Shown: positions 48,701-58,734, counted from the stretch's first letter. The stretch is 64,000 nucleotides of DNA from Pseudomonadota bacterium (GCA_026390435.1 JAPLFY010000027.1:1-64000); one strand, 5' to 3'. Translations and numbers: made by a program. Notes: generated by a model not told the origin, from the letters alone.

Positions 48701-49492
48701 ATGAATCTAACTTTCATCAAGTCATTTCTTGCCGGTAGTATAATGATGTCAACCGCAGCATTTGGCGCCGCAAAGATAGACCCGGTGGAATACAAACAGG
48801 GCAACGACACCTTGGAAGGGTTTATCGTTTATCCCGAGAAAGCTAAAGGACCTGTTCCCGCAATCCTTATGGTCCACAATTGGCTTGGCAATTCAGAAGA
48901 GACTAAACATCAGGCCGAGCGCATCGCAGCACTTGGTTATGCTGTATTTGCCGCCGATATTTACGGCAAAGGTATTCGCCCTAAGGATCAAAAAGAAGCG
49001 GCACAGCTTGCTACTGTTTACAAAAATGACCGTAAAAAATTCCGCGACCGATTACAAGCGGGCCTGGCGACCTTACGCCAGCAAAAAGGGATCGATCCGA
49101 CGCGCATCATCGCTGTCGGCTACTGTTTTGGCGGCACCGGAGTTTTAGAGCTGGCGCGCAGCGGCTCTGACATCAAAGGTGTGGTCAGCTTCCATGGTGG
49201 GTTAGATAGCCCTACCCCGGCAGATGGCCAAAAGATCAAAACCCAGGTTCTCGTCTTGGCTGGAGCTGACGACCCCATGCAAAAGTCAGATGATCTTCAT
49301 GCATTCGAAAAAGAGATGAGGGACCATCATGTCTCTTGGCAAATGGTGATGTACGGCGGCGCTGTGCATAGCTTCACCGACCCCACAGCCGGGAGTGATA
49401 ACAGCAAAGGAGCTGCCTACAATGCTAGTGCTGATCGACGCTCATTTGAGGCGTTTAAGCAATTTGCTAACGAACTGTTTGGTGCAACGTAG
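48701..49492 (+). CDS. Dienelactone hydrolase family protein, exported
   Basis: An alpha/beta hydrolase of 263 residues. A short N-terminal signal (FIKSFLAGSIMMSTAAFGAA) suggests export. The nucleophile elbow is GYCFGGTG with Cys, as in dienelactone hydrolases, then the acid in LAGADDP and the base His in GGAVHSF. VHNWLGNSEETKHQAERIAALGY and ADIYGKGIRPK are family hallmarks. Canonical DLH opens dienelactones in catechol degradation, but exported DLH-like proteins have mostly unknown substrates. AAGGAG lies six bases before ATG. A terminator follows. Confidence 0.9.
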   Translation: MNLTFIKSFLAGSIMMSTAAFGAAKIDPVEYKQGNDTLEGFIVYPEKAKGPVPAILMVHNWLGNSEETKHQAERIAALGYAVFAADIYGKGIRPKDQKEAAQLATVYKNDRKKFRDRLQAGLATLRQQKGIDPTRIIAVGYCFGGTGVLELARSGSDIKGVVSFHGGLDSPTPADGQKIKTQVLVLAGADDPMQKSDDLHAFEKEMRDHHVSWQMVMYGGAVHSFTDPTAGSDNSKGAAYNASADRRSFEAFKQFANELFGAT

Positions 49493-49519
49493 GTAGGATA
49501 ATCAAAGCCTACGGAGGCA

Positions 49520-49543
49520 AACCTCTCGCGAGGTTGTTTTGTT
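49520..49543 (+). terminator. Hairpin terminator after the dienelactone hydrolase
   Basis: AACCTC (49520-49525) pairs with GAGGTT (49530-49535) around TCGC, followed by a T-rich GTTTTGTT. A small GCCT/AGGC hairpin precedes it (49507-49518). The layout suits rho-independent termination, though the T tract is interrupted. Confidence 0.6.
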
Positions 49544-49700
49544 AGAGCTACAAGATCCATAAATAGATTATTTAATATCAGATGGTTGAAAATAATATTC
49601 GCGCGGAGCTCATACCACACGAGTCCAAGCCGATAGCTCGGATGGGTGGGTGTTTAGAACTACCCACGACCGGCTAGCAAGAATTGCGCGAGGACTAGTT

Positions 49701-50999
49701 ATGAGCAAAGCAGCAAAAGTTTTCTCACAACCGTCAATTCCGACGACCAAGACAGCTAACAGCCAGGGGTTTACCGGATACCAAAAATTCGTCGTCGCTC
49801 TTCTGGCGTTTCTTCAATTCACGATCATCTTAGACTTCATGATTTTGTCACCACTCGGCGCCATGCTTATGCCGGCGTTGGCGATCACCCCTTCTCAGTT
49901 CGGTCTGGTTGTATCGGTTTATGCCTTCAGCGCCGGAGCTTCCGGAATTTTGGCCGCAGGCTTTGCCGATCGCTTTGATCGCAAGCGTATGCTGCTATTC
50001 TTCTACATCGGATTTCTAGGCGGTACGTGTCTATGTGCCTTGGCCACGTCCTATCCGGCTCTTATCTTCGCCCGCATAGTTACCGGCATCTTTGGCGGTG
50101 TCATCGGATCGATAGTCTTCGCCATCACGACCGATTTATTCCCATTCAGTATGCGTGGGCGCGTCATGGGCTTCGTGCAAACGGCGTTTGCCGCCAGCCA
50201 AGTGCTGGGTATCCCACTGGGGATATATCTATCTAATGCCTGGGGATGGCACGCGCCATTCGTGATGATCGTCGCCATCGGCGCGGTTGTTGGGCTGATC
50301 ATTTTCCGTTATCTCAAACCAATCGATGGCCATCTCGCGACAAAAGTCGATCGCAATGCGTTCCACCATCTTTGGACGACAGCCCGATCGCCCAGGTACC
50401 TCCAGGGGTTTGCCACCACGGCACTCATGGCTGTCGGTGGCTTCATGTTGATGCCCTTTGGCAGTGCCTATAGCATCCACAATCTTGGCGTCGACATCAA
50501 CGATCTGCCCCATGTGTACATGGTAACGGGACTATGTGCGATCGCAGCCGGACCGCTAGTCGGTAGACTTTCCGACGCCGTGGGAAAATTTCGAATGTTT
50601 TTGTTCGGGACACTTTTGACGATCATTATGGTAGCGATCTATACCAACCTTGGCGTCACACCGTTGCCTTTAGTCATGCTTGTCAATGCACTTCTATTTG
50701 TCGGCATCACGGCACGCATGATTCCGTCGCAAGCCTTGATGTCGGCAATTCCTGAACAGTCTAGCCGCGGCTCATATATGGCTATCAGTGCCTCCATCCA
50801 ACAGATGGCGGGTGGCGTCGCCTCCGTACTGGCTGGACATATAGTTGAAGCCCATGTAGATGGCTCGATCGGGTACTTTAACCGCATCGGCTATGTGGTT
50901 ACGCTGGCTTCACTGTTCACACTCTTCATGATGTCACGCATCCATCGGCTCATACCTGAGCAAAGGCGAAGTAATGTAAGCATTGGAGTGGGTCACTAG
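49701..50999 (+). CDS. MFS transporter (DHA1-type)
   Basis: A 12-helix major facilitator superfamily protein of 432 residues from ATG 49701 (GAGG seven bases upstream; longer frame from 49650 unneeded). The cytoplasmic loop between helices 2 and 3 has the motif-A-like GFADRFDRKRMLLFFYIGF. Later: GFVQTAFAASQVLGIPLGIYL (motif C-like region of drug antiporters), GRLSDAVGKFRMF. Proton-coupled export of small molecules is the usual role; substrate unknown. Downstream is an acyltransferase-like gene (203-base gap), not clearly co-regulated. The gap 49544-49700 shows nothing beyond the terminator. Confidence 0.88.
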   Translation: MSKAAKVFSQPSIPTTKTANSQGFTGYQKFVVALLAFLQFTIILDFMILSPLGAMLMPALAITPSQFGLVVSVYAFSAGASGILAAGFADRFDRKRMLLFFYIGFLGGTCLCALATSYPALIFARIVTGIFGGVIGSIVFAITTDLFPFSMRGRVMGFVQTAFAASQVLGIPLGIYLSNAWGWHAPFVMIVAIGAVVGLIIFRYLKPIDGHLATKVDRNAFHHLWTTARSPRYLQGFATTALMAVGGFMLMPFGSAYSIHNLGVDINDLPHVYMVTGLCAIAAGPLVGRLSDAVGKFRMFLFGTLLTIIMVAIYTNLGVTPLPLVMLVNALLFVGITARMIPSQALMSAIPEQSSRGSYMAISASIQQMAGGVASVLAGHIVEAHVDGSIGYFNRIGYVVTLASLFTLFMMSRIHRLIPEQRRSNVSIGVGH

Positions 51000-51201
51000 T
51001 CGGCATTGATATATCAATAACCTCTTCGCGCCTTAAATCCATCGATGATCTAAAGTCAGGTCGATTGTCTCCGTAAGGTTTATTAGAGAAGCGATTGGTG
51101 ATGGAATTCGGGATGCGTCAACATTCTTAATTTTATCAAAAAAATTCTTATTTGCTTCTTTTGTGCTCATCCTGCTATCGTTCCCGCACGGAGAAAACAC
51201 A

Positions 51202-52665
51202 ATGAATGCTCCTGAAATCCTGTCGTCAGGTGTTTCAGCCTTTGAACATTATATGGCTGTCGATGACCGTCCAAAATATCCTATGGTTTTTTGGCTAGTT
51301 TTGACGCTTCAGGGTCAGGCTGATCAGGGTCGATTGAGCACAGCCTTGAATACAGCTGTTAGCCATCATCCATTACTGTCTAGTCACTTAGTGGGTGATC
51401 CCCGGGGGCGTCGCGCTCAACTACTCTGGCGACACGTAAAAAACGCCACAGTCTACTTGGATAGCGGATCTCAGGGGGCTCCTTTTAGGTTTCCAAATGT
51501 GCAGAGTTCTGGGGCTACACCTTTTGGTAAAGAAAATCATACAAACTCGCTAGCAATCGATCTGAGCCGTGAAATTGGGGTGCGCGCATTTTTACGTCAG
51601 GGTAGCGAGCAGTGTACTGTTCACCTTCAGTTTCATCATAGTGCTACCGATGGTCTTGGTGCTGTTAGATTTATGGAAGATGTATTGAGGTATTATGATG
51701 GCTCGGGCACCAAGGCCGTGATGCCGCTGCGCCAGCCGGCACCATTAAAAAGACGAAGCTTTTGCGGTTTAAATTCATGGTTGATCTTTACCGCGATACC
51801 ACTCTTTTTGGTGCGAGCGTATCGGTTTTATCTTTCGAATCCGGAGCCTTTAACCTTCGGTTCGTCGGAGGGGCTAACTGGCGAGGCTGTGTTGCAATGT
51901 CCTGCGCGAGAATGTGGACAGCTTTCGGCACCAGAACTGGCAAACTTAAAAGCAGCATCGCGCAGTGCCGGAGGCACAATCAATGATGCGCTTCTAGCAC
52001 ATGTTTTTTCCTCGGTTGATAGTTGGCAGCGCGCAAAGCAACAGATCACCAACGAACATAGAAAGCGAAGAGTACGCATTCTCGTGCCAGTCAATATGCG
52101 TCAGGTGCAAGATCATTTCATGTCCGCAGCAAACATGATCGGAATGGTTTTTGTAGATCGCCGCGGCTCACTGCTGGCTCGTCCAAGTCAGTTATTGCAG
52201 AGTATTGTCAGAGAGATGGGAGCGGTCAAACGCCATAGACTGGGATTTGCATTAAACTTCGCCACTAGTTTAGCCGGATACATCCGGGGTGGCGTCGGGG
52301 CTGTTGCATCCCAATGTTTAACATGGCGATGCGCGGCGACGGTTGTTTTGAGCAACCTGGGTGATCCGTTAGCGCATTGTAATTTGCCGCGCAATAAGTC
52401 TGGCCAAATCAAGACAGGCGGACTGACTCTTTCTTGTTTAGAACTACTGCCGCCACTTCGCCTATATACAAGCATGGCTATTGGCGTGGTCACATACGCA
52501 GGTCGTTTGACCATGACTGCGCACTACGATCATACGATCCTCGCTAAACATGATGTGCGCTTCCTGCTAAATGGAGTTTTGGCTAGTGCACGGGCAGCGA
52601 ACGCTGTTGCAGTGTCTGCGCCGCTTGAAATCCAGGGTGCAGAGCAACTCGCGTCTGATTTTTAA
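51202..52665 (+). CDS. WS/DGAT- or condensation-type acyltransferase-like protein
   Basis: A protein of 487 residues from ATG 51202 (GGAG eight bases upstream). The HHxxxDG acyltransferase motif is LQFHHSATDGLGAVRFMED, the hallmark of the condensation/WS-DGAT superfamily, and the C-terminal half keeps ARECGQLSAPELANLKAASR, NDALLAHVFSSV, RILVPVNMRQ and CAATVVLSNLGDPL. Members join acyl groups to alcohols, amines or thioester-bound partners. It might make wax esters, triacylglycerol or an acylated metabolite; no carrier protein is adjacent. The preceding 202 bases are AT-rich and include no second gene. Confidence 0.75.
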   Translation: MNAPEILSSGVSAFEHYMAVDDRPKYPMVFWLVLTLQGQADQGRLSTALNTAVSHHPLLSSHLVGDPRGRRAQLLWRHVKNATVYLDSGSQGAPFRFPNVQSSGATPFGKENHTNSLAIDLSREIGVRAFLRQGSEQCTVHLQFHHSATDGLGAVRFMEDVLRYYDGSGTKAVMPLRQPAPLKRRSFCGLNSWLIFTAIPLFLVRAYRFYLSNPEPLTFGSSEGLTGEAVLQCPARECGQLSAPELANLKAASRSAGGTINDALLAHVFSSVDSWQRAKQQITNEHRKRRVRILVPVNMRQVQDHFMSAANMIGMVFVDRRGSLLARPSQLLQSIVREMGAVKRHRLGFALNFATSLAGYIRGGVGAVASQCLTWRCAATVVLSNLGDPLAHCNLPRNKSGQIKTGGLTLSCLELLPPLRLYTSMAIGVVTYAGRLTMTAHYDHTILAKHDVRFLLNGVLASARAANAVAVSAPLEIQGAEQLASDF

Positions 52666-52784
52666 GTCAATGAATTGATTGAGTTAAATACCATCCAAAA
52701 ATTCTCAGCCACCAGCCTTGCCTACCAGCTTCCCTAAGCCCCTCGCATAGCTGCTGGTCCTAGAGACATAGCTACAGACTTAGT

Positions 52785-52867
52785 GGGGTCAGGCACTGGC
52801 GCTAAACTAGCCAAATCAATGGAATTCACATGAATACATTGGCATTCGGTGACGTCCGACTGACCCC
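52785..52867. repeat. REP-like palindromic element, degenerate copy D
   Basis: Left end GGGGTCAGGCACTGGC as in copy A; right end GTGACGTCCGACTGACCCC shows only GGGGTCAG symmetry plus extra bases. The centre carries inverted AATGGAATTCA/TGAATACATT segments. It precedes the broken Rpn gene. Confidence 0.7.
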
Positions 52868-52991
52868 GTATTCACACATCTCATCGCGCTCTTTCTTGAT
52901 TTGCTACGTCTGACGCTCATGTCCAACGATGTCTTTGGCTTTTTACTCGCCACCATCTCATCCTGCGTTTGCATACGCCAGGAGGTATAAG

Positions 52992-53879
52992 GTGGAGCTA
53001 CTCGACCCAAAGAACGATGCAGTCTTTAAACTCATGCTTGTTGACGATGATGCTGCTGAGGCGCGCATCAGCTTACTCTCGGCCATACTGAGGCCCGAGT
53101 CCCCGATTACCTCAGCTACGGTCAAAAATCCCAATATGCCCAAGAAACACATACGGGACAAAGATACTATCCTCGATATCTTGTTAGAGCTGGATGACGG
53201 TAGACGCATCGACCTCGAAATGCAGATGGCCTGGCGATCGTATATCCCGGAGCGAGCATATTTTTACGGCGGCAAATTAATGACCTCGCAGCTTAGCCGC
53301 GGCCAGAAATAGCAGACGCTAAAACCGGTCTCGATCATTTTTCTACTTAATGCCATAGGCTTTCCCGACGCTCCACCTGACCACGCTCACTACATATTCA
53401 GCATGAAAGAACGGGCGAATCTCACCCGAATCCCACCTTATTTCACTATGCATTTTGTCGAGATTCCCAAGCTAATTAGCAAATTAGGACAGGACTTGCG
53501 ACCACCGGAAGACTTGCCTTTGCTCAACTGGTGCAAGTTTTTGTACAATCCAAACCAACCCGGTTTGGATGAGGTCATTGCCACCATGCCCGCACTCAAA
53601 AAAGCCAAAAAGAAACTCGAAGAAATCTCCGCTGACGAAGAGAAACGCGAGATTGCCCGTATGCGCGAGCGGGGACGTCGGGATTACGAGAGCGATCTGG
53701 AGGATGCCCTAGTCCGAGGTAGAGCCGAAGGAGAGGCTAAGGGTAAGGCCGAGGGTAAGTTAGAGGTCCTAGTCGCGTTGCTGGCTAATCCTTTAACAGC
53801 AAAGTTGCCAAGCAAAGAGATCGCGAAAGTGTGCGGCCTCTGTATTGCTGAGGTTGAAAAGATGCGGGCTACATCGTGA
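52992..53879 (+). pseudogene. Rpn-family PD-(D/E)XK nuclease gene with one amber stop
   Basis: The GTG at 52992 follows a perfect AGGAGG site. The frame reads VELLDPKNDAVFKLML, typical of Rpn/PDDEXK transposase-like nucleases, with DTILDILLELDDGRRIDLEMQ (nuclease acids) and SYIPERAYFYGGKLMTSQLSRGQK, then TAG at 53310-53312. The same frame continues QTLKPVSIIFLLNAIGF and a coiled C-terminal region (EGEAKGKAEGKLEVL). Family members have a Tyr here (GxxYxxLxPV), so one base change TAC/TAT to TAG explains the break. Without it the product would be about 295 residues, the usual length. Rpn proteins promote RecA-independent recombination. Confidence 0.85.
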
Positions 53880-53910
53880 CCGCGAATCGCGACCTCTACC
53901 GCGCGAGCTA

Positions 53911-56900
53911 TTATGGCTCTGGAGTCAAAGTCGCATTGATCAACGGCATTAATTTCGGTGCCAAAACTTTAAGTATTTGTACCGGAAGTGCGCTAGTAAA
54001 GCTGAATTTAGACGCTGCAGCATCGGGTACATACGCCGTGATCGTTCCGTAAAAACGTTCACCGATATAAAAGACAAAAGTGGCCGTTCGACTGACGGCA
54101 CGCGATTCGATAACGCGCCCGCCTGGTGCAAAGATAGAATAACGATTATCACCAGTACCAGTCTTGCCACCAACTTGTAATGGCTTATGGTCAGGTCCGA
54201 GAAAGGCACCTTTCACGCGCACAGCAGTCCCGCTATCGACCACTTGCCGGATAGCATCACGCACGGCGTTAGCTATGTCAGTAGACAACACGCGCGTACC
54301 GAAGCTGGGCTTGGTGCGAAATTGCGTTTCAAAAGGTGTACCCACGCCAAAGTCCATGCCAGTTACTCGCGTGTTTGCATACTGCACACCACCGCTTAAT
54401 ACGATGCCCATTAGATCTGCGAGCGCTGTCGGTTTATCACCGGAGCTGCCTAGTGCCGTGGCATAAGTAGGCACCAACGTCGCAAAAGGATAACCAACTT
54501 TGGCCCAATGCTCCCGAATCTGACGGAAGGCCTCTTCCTCAAGCATAATTCTGATGCGGCTGTCCTGGCGATTTTTACCCTTAACGTTAAAGAGCCACTT
54601 ATAAGCGTCCTGGCGAGCGCCCGTACTAGCCTGCACAATCTGGGTGAAGCTGACTTTGGGAGCCCTAAAAAGATAGGCTACCAACCAAAGTTCCAGTGGA
54701 TGAAGTCCAGAGATATATCCTCTATCTTGCAGAGTTAATTTTGGATCTCGCATATCAGCATAAAGCTTTTTAAGCTGGCGATCCTTGAGACCCGCGCCAG
54801 GGAGATGACGATTCAAGAATGTTTGGAAATCCTGAATTTGTGCCTCTGGATATAGCATCGAATGTATCACGGCCAAACGCTTGGGAGTTTTTCTCCCCTG
54901 TTTCAGCAATGTCAGCAGCATGTCATCAGAACTGAGACCTCGGTAGCGCAAGAAAAAACGCCCCAAGAACTCACGCCCTTCTTTATTGGCAAAGCGTACT
55001 AAATACTGCTGACGCTCGGGATTATTGATGTCCGTCAACATGGCATTCCCATTCGGGATTTGCCCCATAAAGTAAGACACCACATCGCGCATGATGCGCA
55101 CAAAAGGAAGATTGATAGATCTGCGCACGGCTTCATGCACAGTCACAGTGCGCGAGTTGTCAGCTTTATCGAAATTATTGAAATGGTGAATGCCACCACT
55201 GGTCAAAAAGCGCTCACCAGGATTGGCCGAATAGGTGCGATTCAGCGCGGCCTCTAACATCTCACTAAGCGTTGCTTTACCATCTGCGTGACCACGCTGA
55301 AACCATTCGATAGCCCATGCACTAAGATGATCTGAACGACCAATCTTTGATTCCTGCTGCCGCAGCTCCGCCACACTCAAACGCCGGTAGCGGACCCACA
55401 ACTCCTCAATGATCTCGAGATAAGTAACCAAGGTACGCAGTTTAGCCGTTGAGCCGAGCTCCAGTTTACCGCCCTCACTGACGTTGAAAGGCCCATCCAC
55501 GTTGTCTGCCTGCACACGCAGCAGATTGGCGTTTTGGCGCCATTCTCTGAGCGTAAAACTATAAATCACGTCCGCTGGGTCACCTTGAGCCAACAAGCGG
55601 GTATCGACCAAACCATTAGCCTGAGCGACGTCTTTGTTTTTAAGTTTAACCAATAATTCCTGCACCGCTTTTTGCGTGTCATAATCGATGGTCGAATTGA
55701 CACGTAAATCAAGCCGATCGAGCGTGTAGAGGCGATCGAAGCCAAAATAATTCATCAAATGCACACGCACAGCATTCGCTGCTTTTCGCTCGACAAAATT
55801 TAGGCGCTCAGGCTGAAAAATGACGTTGTTATTACGAAATGTCAGTTCAGCTTTCGTGACAGCGCGCCGCAAACGCTTAGGGATAACTTTGCCCTTAATC
55901 ATCACGTCGACATGCTTATCAACCAGAACTTTTAAGGCCTCATGATCCTGCACCAAATAATACGCTGGGCGCCGCTGCGCTAAGAAAAGGCTAAGCACCT
56001 GTTTGTAAGCGAGAGCCTTTGCCTTCAGCCTTTCAGGATTAGACTCTTTGGCTTTTATATCTCTGAGCAGCTCGTTTACTTCACTAAAGCTAGCCCCGTG
56101 CCACGCGGCCAGTGCATGACCAATGCCGCGAATTTCTCCGGCACCTGGAATGGCTCCGAGGGGCACGGAATTGATATAGTCCGTGATAATCCTTCGCCGC
56201 GCTTCCGTCGTATTGCGACCGTCCTGATAAGCACGAAAACTTGCAGAAATCATCTGAACTAACTTCTGTTTGGCCGAAACCGTGCGCCCCTCAGGCGAGT
56301 GGCGATACTTCTCCAACTGGGTCGCCAACGTACTACCGCCTGGACTCTCGTGACTGGCAACAAAGCGGTTAACGATGTTGTCAAATATGGCGACGAAAAG
56401 CCTGCTCCAATCTAGAGTCGGGTTCTTATACGGATATTTTGCTGCCAGTAGTTCACGATTCTCGATCATCAACAAAGTGCCAACGATCGCGGGCGGGATC
56501 TCATCAAAGTCACGATAAATAAGTTGTGGGTATTGGGCAGAAAACAAAGGCTGCGACTTAGTATCCAGAATACTCAGGCCGGCCTGCGATTTCTCCTTGT
56601 AGATTGGATAAATCAGACCTTTTTTGACCAAGCTCAGATGCTCTGGCGACAGCCGCGACTGCGCTTTGACCTCGTAGCCTCGTTTTGTAACGCGCTCTGT
56701 AATAGACGGAATCAGCGAGTAACCAAGGCGCTGATCAAAAGGCCCATTTTCGGGGAACATAATTTTGTCGCTAGGTCCACGTTCGACTTCAAACTTAAGC
56801 TTCTCAGCCACGCCGGCAAAATACAGCGACTGAATCTGACTGGTGTAAAACTCGCGCAGGATAAGGCCTGCCAGCAGAATCGCCATAGCCAGCAAGCCGC

Positions 56901-56952
56901 CAATAGCGACACGCTTACCTGTGGGCAGACGCAGCGGCACCTCAGAAGTCAC
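53911..56952 (-). CDS. Large bifunctional penicillin-binding protein (GT51 + transpeptidase)
   Basis: A protein of 1013 residues with one anchor helix at about 14-32. The N-terminal part has a GT51 domain of the less common ENRELL type: catalytic Glu-164 in IENRELLAAKYPYKNPTLDW, and GGSTLATQLEKYRHSPEG at 206-223. The C-terminal transpeptidase has the three active-site motifs: STAK at 501-504, SIN in RRSINLPFVR, and KTGTGDN. Two inserted regions (about 300-400 and 640-800) lengthen it past classic PBP1A. It builds and cross-links glycan strands in the periplasm. The LpoB-like lipoprotein at 40158 could be an activator. It lies downstream of (convergent with) the broken Rpn gene; the two ends are 31 bases apart. 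Confidence 0.88.
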   Translation of the reverse strand: MTSEVPLRLPTGKRVAIGGLLAMAILLAGLILREFYTSQIQSLYFAGVAEKLKFEVERGPSDKIMFPENGPFDQRLGYSLIPSITERVTKRGYEVKAQSRLSPEHLSLVKKGLIYPIYKEKSQAGLSILDTKSQPLFSAQYPQLIYRDFDEIPPAIVGTLLMIENRELLAAKYPYKNPTLDWSRLFVAIFDNIVNRFVASHESPGGSTLATQLEKYRHSPEGRTVSAKQKLVQMISASFRAYQDGRNTTEARRRIITDYINSVPLGAIPGAGEIRGIGHALAAWHGASFSEVNELLRDIKAKESNPERLKAKALAYKQVLSLFLAQRRPAYYLVQDHEALKVLVDKHVDVMIKGKVIPKRLRRAVTKAELTFRNNNVIFQPERLNFVERKAANAVRVHLMNYFGFDRLYTLDRLDLRVNSTIDYDTQKAVQELLVKLKNKDVAQANGLVDTRLLAQGDPADVIYSFTLREWRQNANLLRVQADNVDGPFNVSEGGKLELGSTAKLRTLVTYLEIIEELWVRYRRLSVAELRQQESKIGRSDHLSAWAIEWFQRGHADGKATLSEMLEAALNRTYSANPGERFLTSGGIHHFNNFDKADNSRTVTVHEAVRRSINLPFVRIMRDVVSYFMGQIPNGNAMLTDINNPERQQYLVRFANKEGREFLGRFFLRYRGLSSDDMLLTLLKQGRKTPKRLAVIHSMLYPEAQIQDFQTFLNRHLPGAGLKDRQLKKLYADMRDPKLTLQDRGYISGLHPLELWLVAYLFRAPKVSFTQIVQASTGARQDAYKWLFNVKGKNRQDSRIRIMLEEEAFRQIREHWAKVGYPFATLVPTYATALGSSGDKPTALADLMGIVLSGGVQYANTRVTGMDFGVGTPFETQFRTKPSFGTRVLSTDIANAVRDAIRQVVDSGTAVRVKGAFLGPDHKPLQVGGKTGTGDNRYSIFAPGGRVIESRAVSRTATFVFYIGERFYGTITAYVPDAAASKFSFTSALPVQILKVLAPKLMPLINATLTPEP

Positions 56953-57078
56953 AATTCTGGTCCCCTCGACTAGCGCTCGTTAGATGGATTGCTGAAGGAT
57001 AATGATTGGTATTGGTTAATTTTAGCACTTCTAGACGGGGACGACGAGGCGGCGGACTAAACAACAATCCGAATGAAC

Positions 57079-57432
57079 CTAGTGATTTACCAAGCGACTA
57101 CAAAGAGGACTGCAGTCTTCGCAATATAGCAGTTGGCCTTGGGCGGCAAGACAGGCGGCGGCAAGAGGATCCGGGCGGCGAAGGCAACTACGGTCAGCTG
57201 CTAATGGAAAGCAGGTCGCAGGGCCTTTGAAATTGAATCCAGATATGGGCTCCGGCTGCACAGCCGCCGGCTCCCTTACTGGCGCTGGTGGACCAGCAAG
57301 CTCGATCAGCGCGGGCGCCTCTACCTGGGTCGGCGGGAAGCGCGGCGTCTCGTCCATGTGCGACGAGATCTTGCCGCGGCATCCACCCACAACCAGTATC
57401 AGAGCCAAGATCTGGAGCCGCCAGTCATACAC
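57079..57432 (-). CDS. Small Cys-rich lipoprotein in the pyruvate dehydrogenase operon
   Basis: A protein of 117 residues from a GTG. The lipoprotein signal is MYDWRLQILALILVVGGC (Cys-18), then a Pro-rich linker. The tail has six cysteines (TCFPLAADRSC, ACLAAQ, LYCEDCSPLC). It begins three bases after the pdhC stop, so it is read with the pdh genes. No family was recognised, and a link to pyruvate dehydrogenase function is not evident. The start codon is GTG, so the actual start may differ. Confidence 0.6.
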   Translation of the reverse strand: MYDWRLQILALILVVGGCRGKISSHMDETPRFPPTQVEAPALIELAGPPAPVREPAAVQPEPISGFNFKGPATCFPLAADRSCLRRPDPLAAACLAAQGQLLYCEDCSPLCSRLVNH

Positions 57433-57435
57433 TGG

Positions 57436-58734
57436 TTAAACCAACATCTGCATGGGTTCTTCTAGATAAGAGACCAATGTTTGGAGGAATTTAGCGCCAG
57501 TTGCGCCATCGACCACTCGGTGGTCACAGGACAGCGTCATCTTCATGCGCTGCTGGACTACCAGAGCCCCATGCTCATCGACCCATGGCGTTGGCAAGGC
57601 TGCGCCCACGGCAAGAATTGCCGCCTGCGGAGGATTGATAATCGCCGTGAATTCCTCGATTCCAAACATACCGAGATTCGAGATCGTGAAGGTACCGCCG
57701 GCGTATGCATCGTTGCTGAGCTTACCGTCTTTAGCCTTACCTGCAAGATCGCGAACAGATGCAGCGATATCACGCAAACCTAAGGCATCCGCACGACGAA
57801 TGACTGGGGTCACGAGTCCCTCTGGCAGAGCCACTGCGATAGCTACATGCGCTTCGGCATGCTGCAGAATAGTGTCCCCTTGCCACGAGGAGTTAACCTC
57901 AGGATGTACTTTAAGTGCCCGCGACGCAGCGAGAATAACGACGTCGTTCAAACTCACTTTCGTTGCTGCGACGCCAGCTTTTGCTGCCTTTGCGGCGGCT
58001 CCGTTAAGTTGCTGACGCCATGCTTCGAGTTTGGTGACATCGGCAGAAATCGTCAGATAGAAATGAGGAGCGTCATTCTTCGCCGCAAGTAACCGCTTAG
58101 CGATCGTCTTGCGCATCATGGTTACAGGAATAGTCGTAGAGGCCGCGCCTGCAACCCCTGGCTGCACTAGAGCCGACTGAGCAGCTGCCGCGCCGGATCC
58201 TGAACGGTGCTCAATATCGCGAAGTACGACCCGGCCAGCCGGACCAGAACCGCTAATCTGCGACACATCAACGCCTAGCTCAGCCGCAACTTTGCGTGCT
58301 AGCGGGGACGCTTTCACGCGTCCAACGCCGACGGGTGCAGCTTGCGCCGATGTCACTGTCACAGTACCAACCGGAGCACCAACCGGCTTAGCGGTCGGCT
58401 TTGGGGGCACTGCACTAGTCGTTGGCGCAGCAGCAGGAGTAGTTGCAGCAGTTTTAGTGCCGCCACCCGTCAGTGCTGCCAAATCGAATTTCTCACCAGC
58501 TGCCCCGATGATAGCGATCGGAGTACGAAGAGCTACCGCCTTGCCGGGCTGCACCAAAATCTTGAGCAGTACGCCTTCTTCTGGGGATTCGTACTCTTGC
58601 GTTGCCTTATCGGTCTCAATCTCGACTAAGGGTTCACCCTCGCCGATCTTTTCGCCTTCTTTCTTCAACCAGTTGGCGATTCCGCCTTCTTCCATCGTAT
58701 CGCTTAACTTCGGCATCTCAATGACTAGAGCCAT
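57436..58734 (-). CDS. pdhC: Dihydrolipoamide acetyltransferase, pyruvate dehydrogenase E2
   Basis: A protein of 432 residues. Domains in order: one lipoyl domain (1-76; lipoyl-Lys in EIETDKATQEYES), an Ala/Pro/Thr linker, a peripheral subunit-binding domain (VKASPLARKVAAELGVDVSQ, GPAGRVVLRDIE), and the catalytic core (about 200-432) with the active-site SCDHRVVDGATGAKFLQTL (HxxxDG). E2 receives the acetyl group from E1 and transfers it to CoA. It follows pdhB by 47 bases. E3 (lipoamide dehydrogenase) is not in the window. Confidence 0.96.
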   Translation of the reverse strand: MALVIEMPKLSDTMEEGGIANWLKKEGEKIGEGEPLVEIETDKATQEYESPEEGVLLKILVQPGKAVALRTPIAIIGAAGEKFDLAALTGGGTKTAATTPAAAPTTSAVPPKPTAKPVGAPVGTVTVTSAQAAPVGVGRVKASPLARKVAAELGVDVSQISGSGPAGRVVLRDIEHRSGSGAAAAQSALVQPGVAGAASTTIPVTMMRKTIAKRLLAAKNDAPHFYLTISADVTKLEAWRQQLNGAAAKAAKAGVAATKVSLNDVVILAASRALKVHPEVNSSWQGDTILQHAEAHVAIAVALPEGLVTPVIRRADALGLRDIAASVRDLAGKAKDGKLSNDAYAGGTFTISNLGMFGIEEFTAIINPPQAAILAVGAALPTPWVDEHGALVVQQRMKMTLSCDHRVVDGATGAKFLQTLVSYLEEPMQMLV

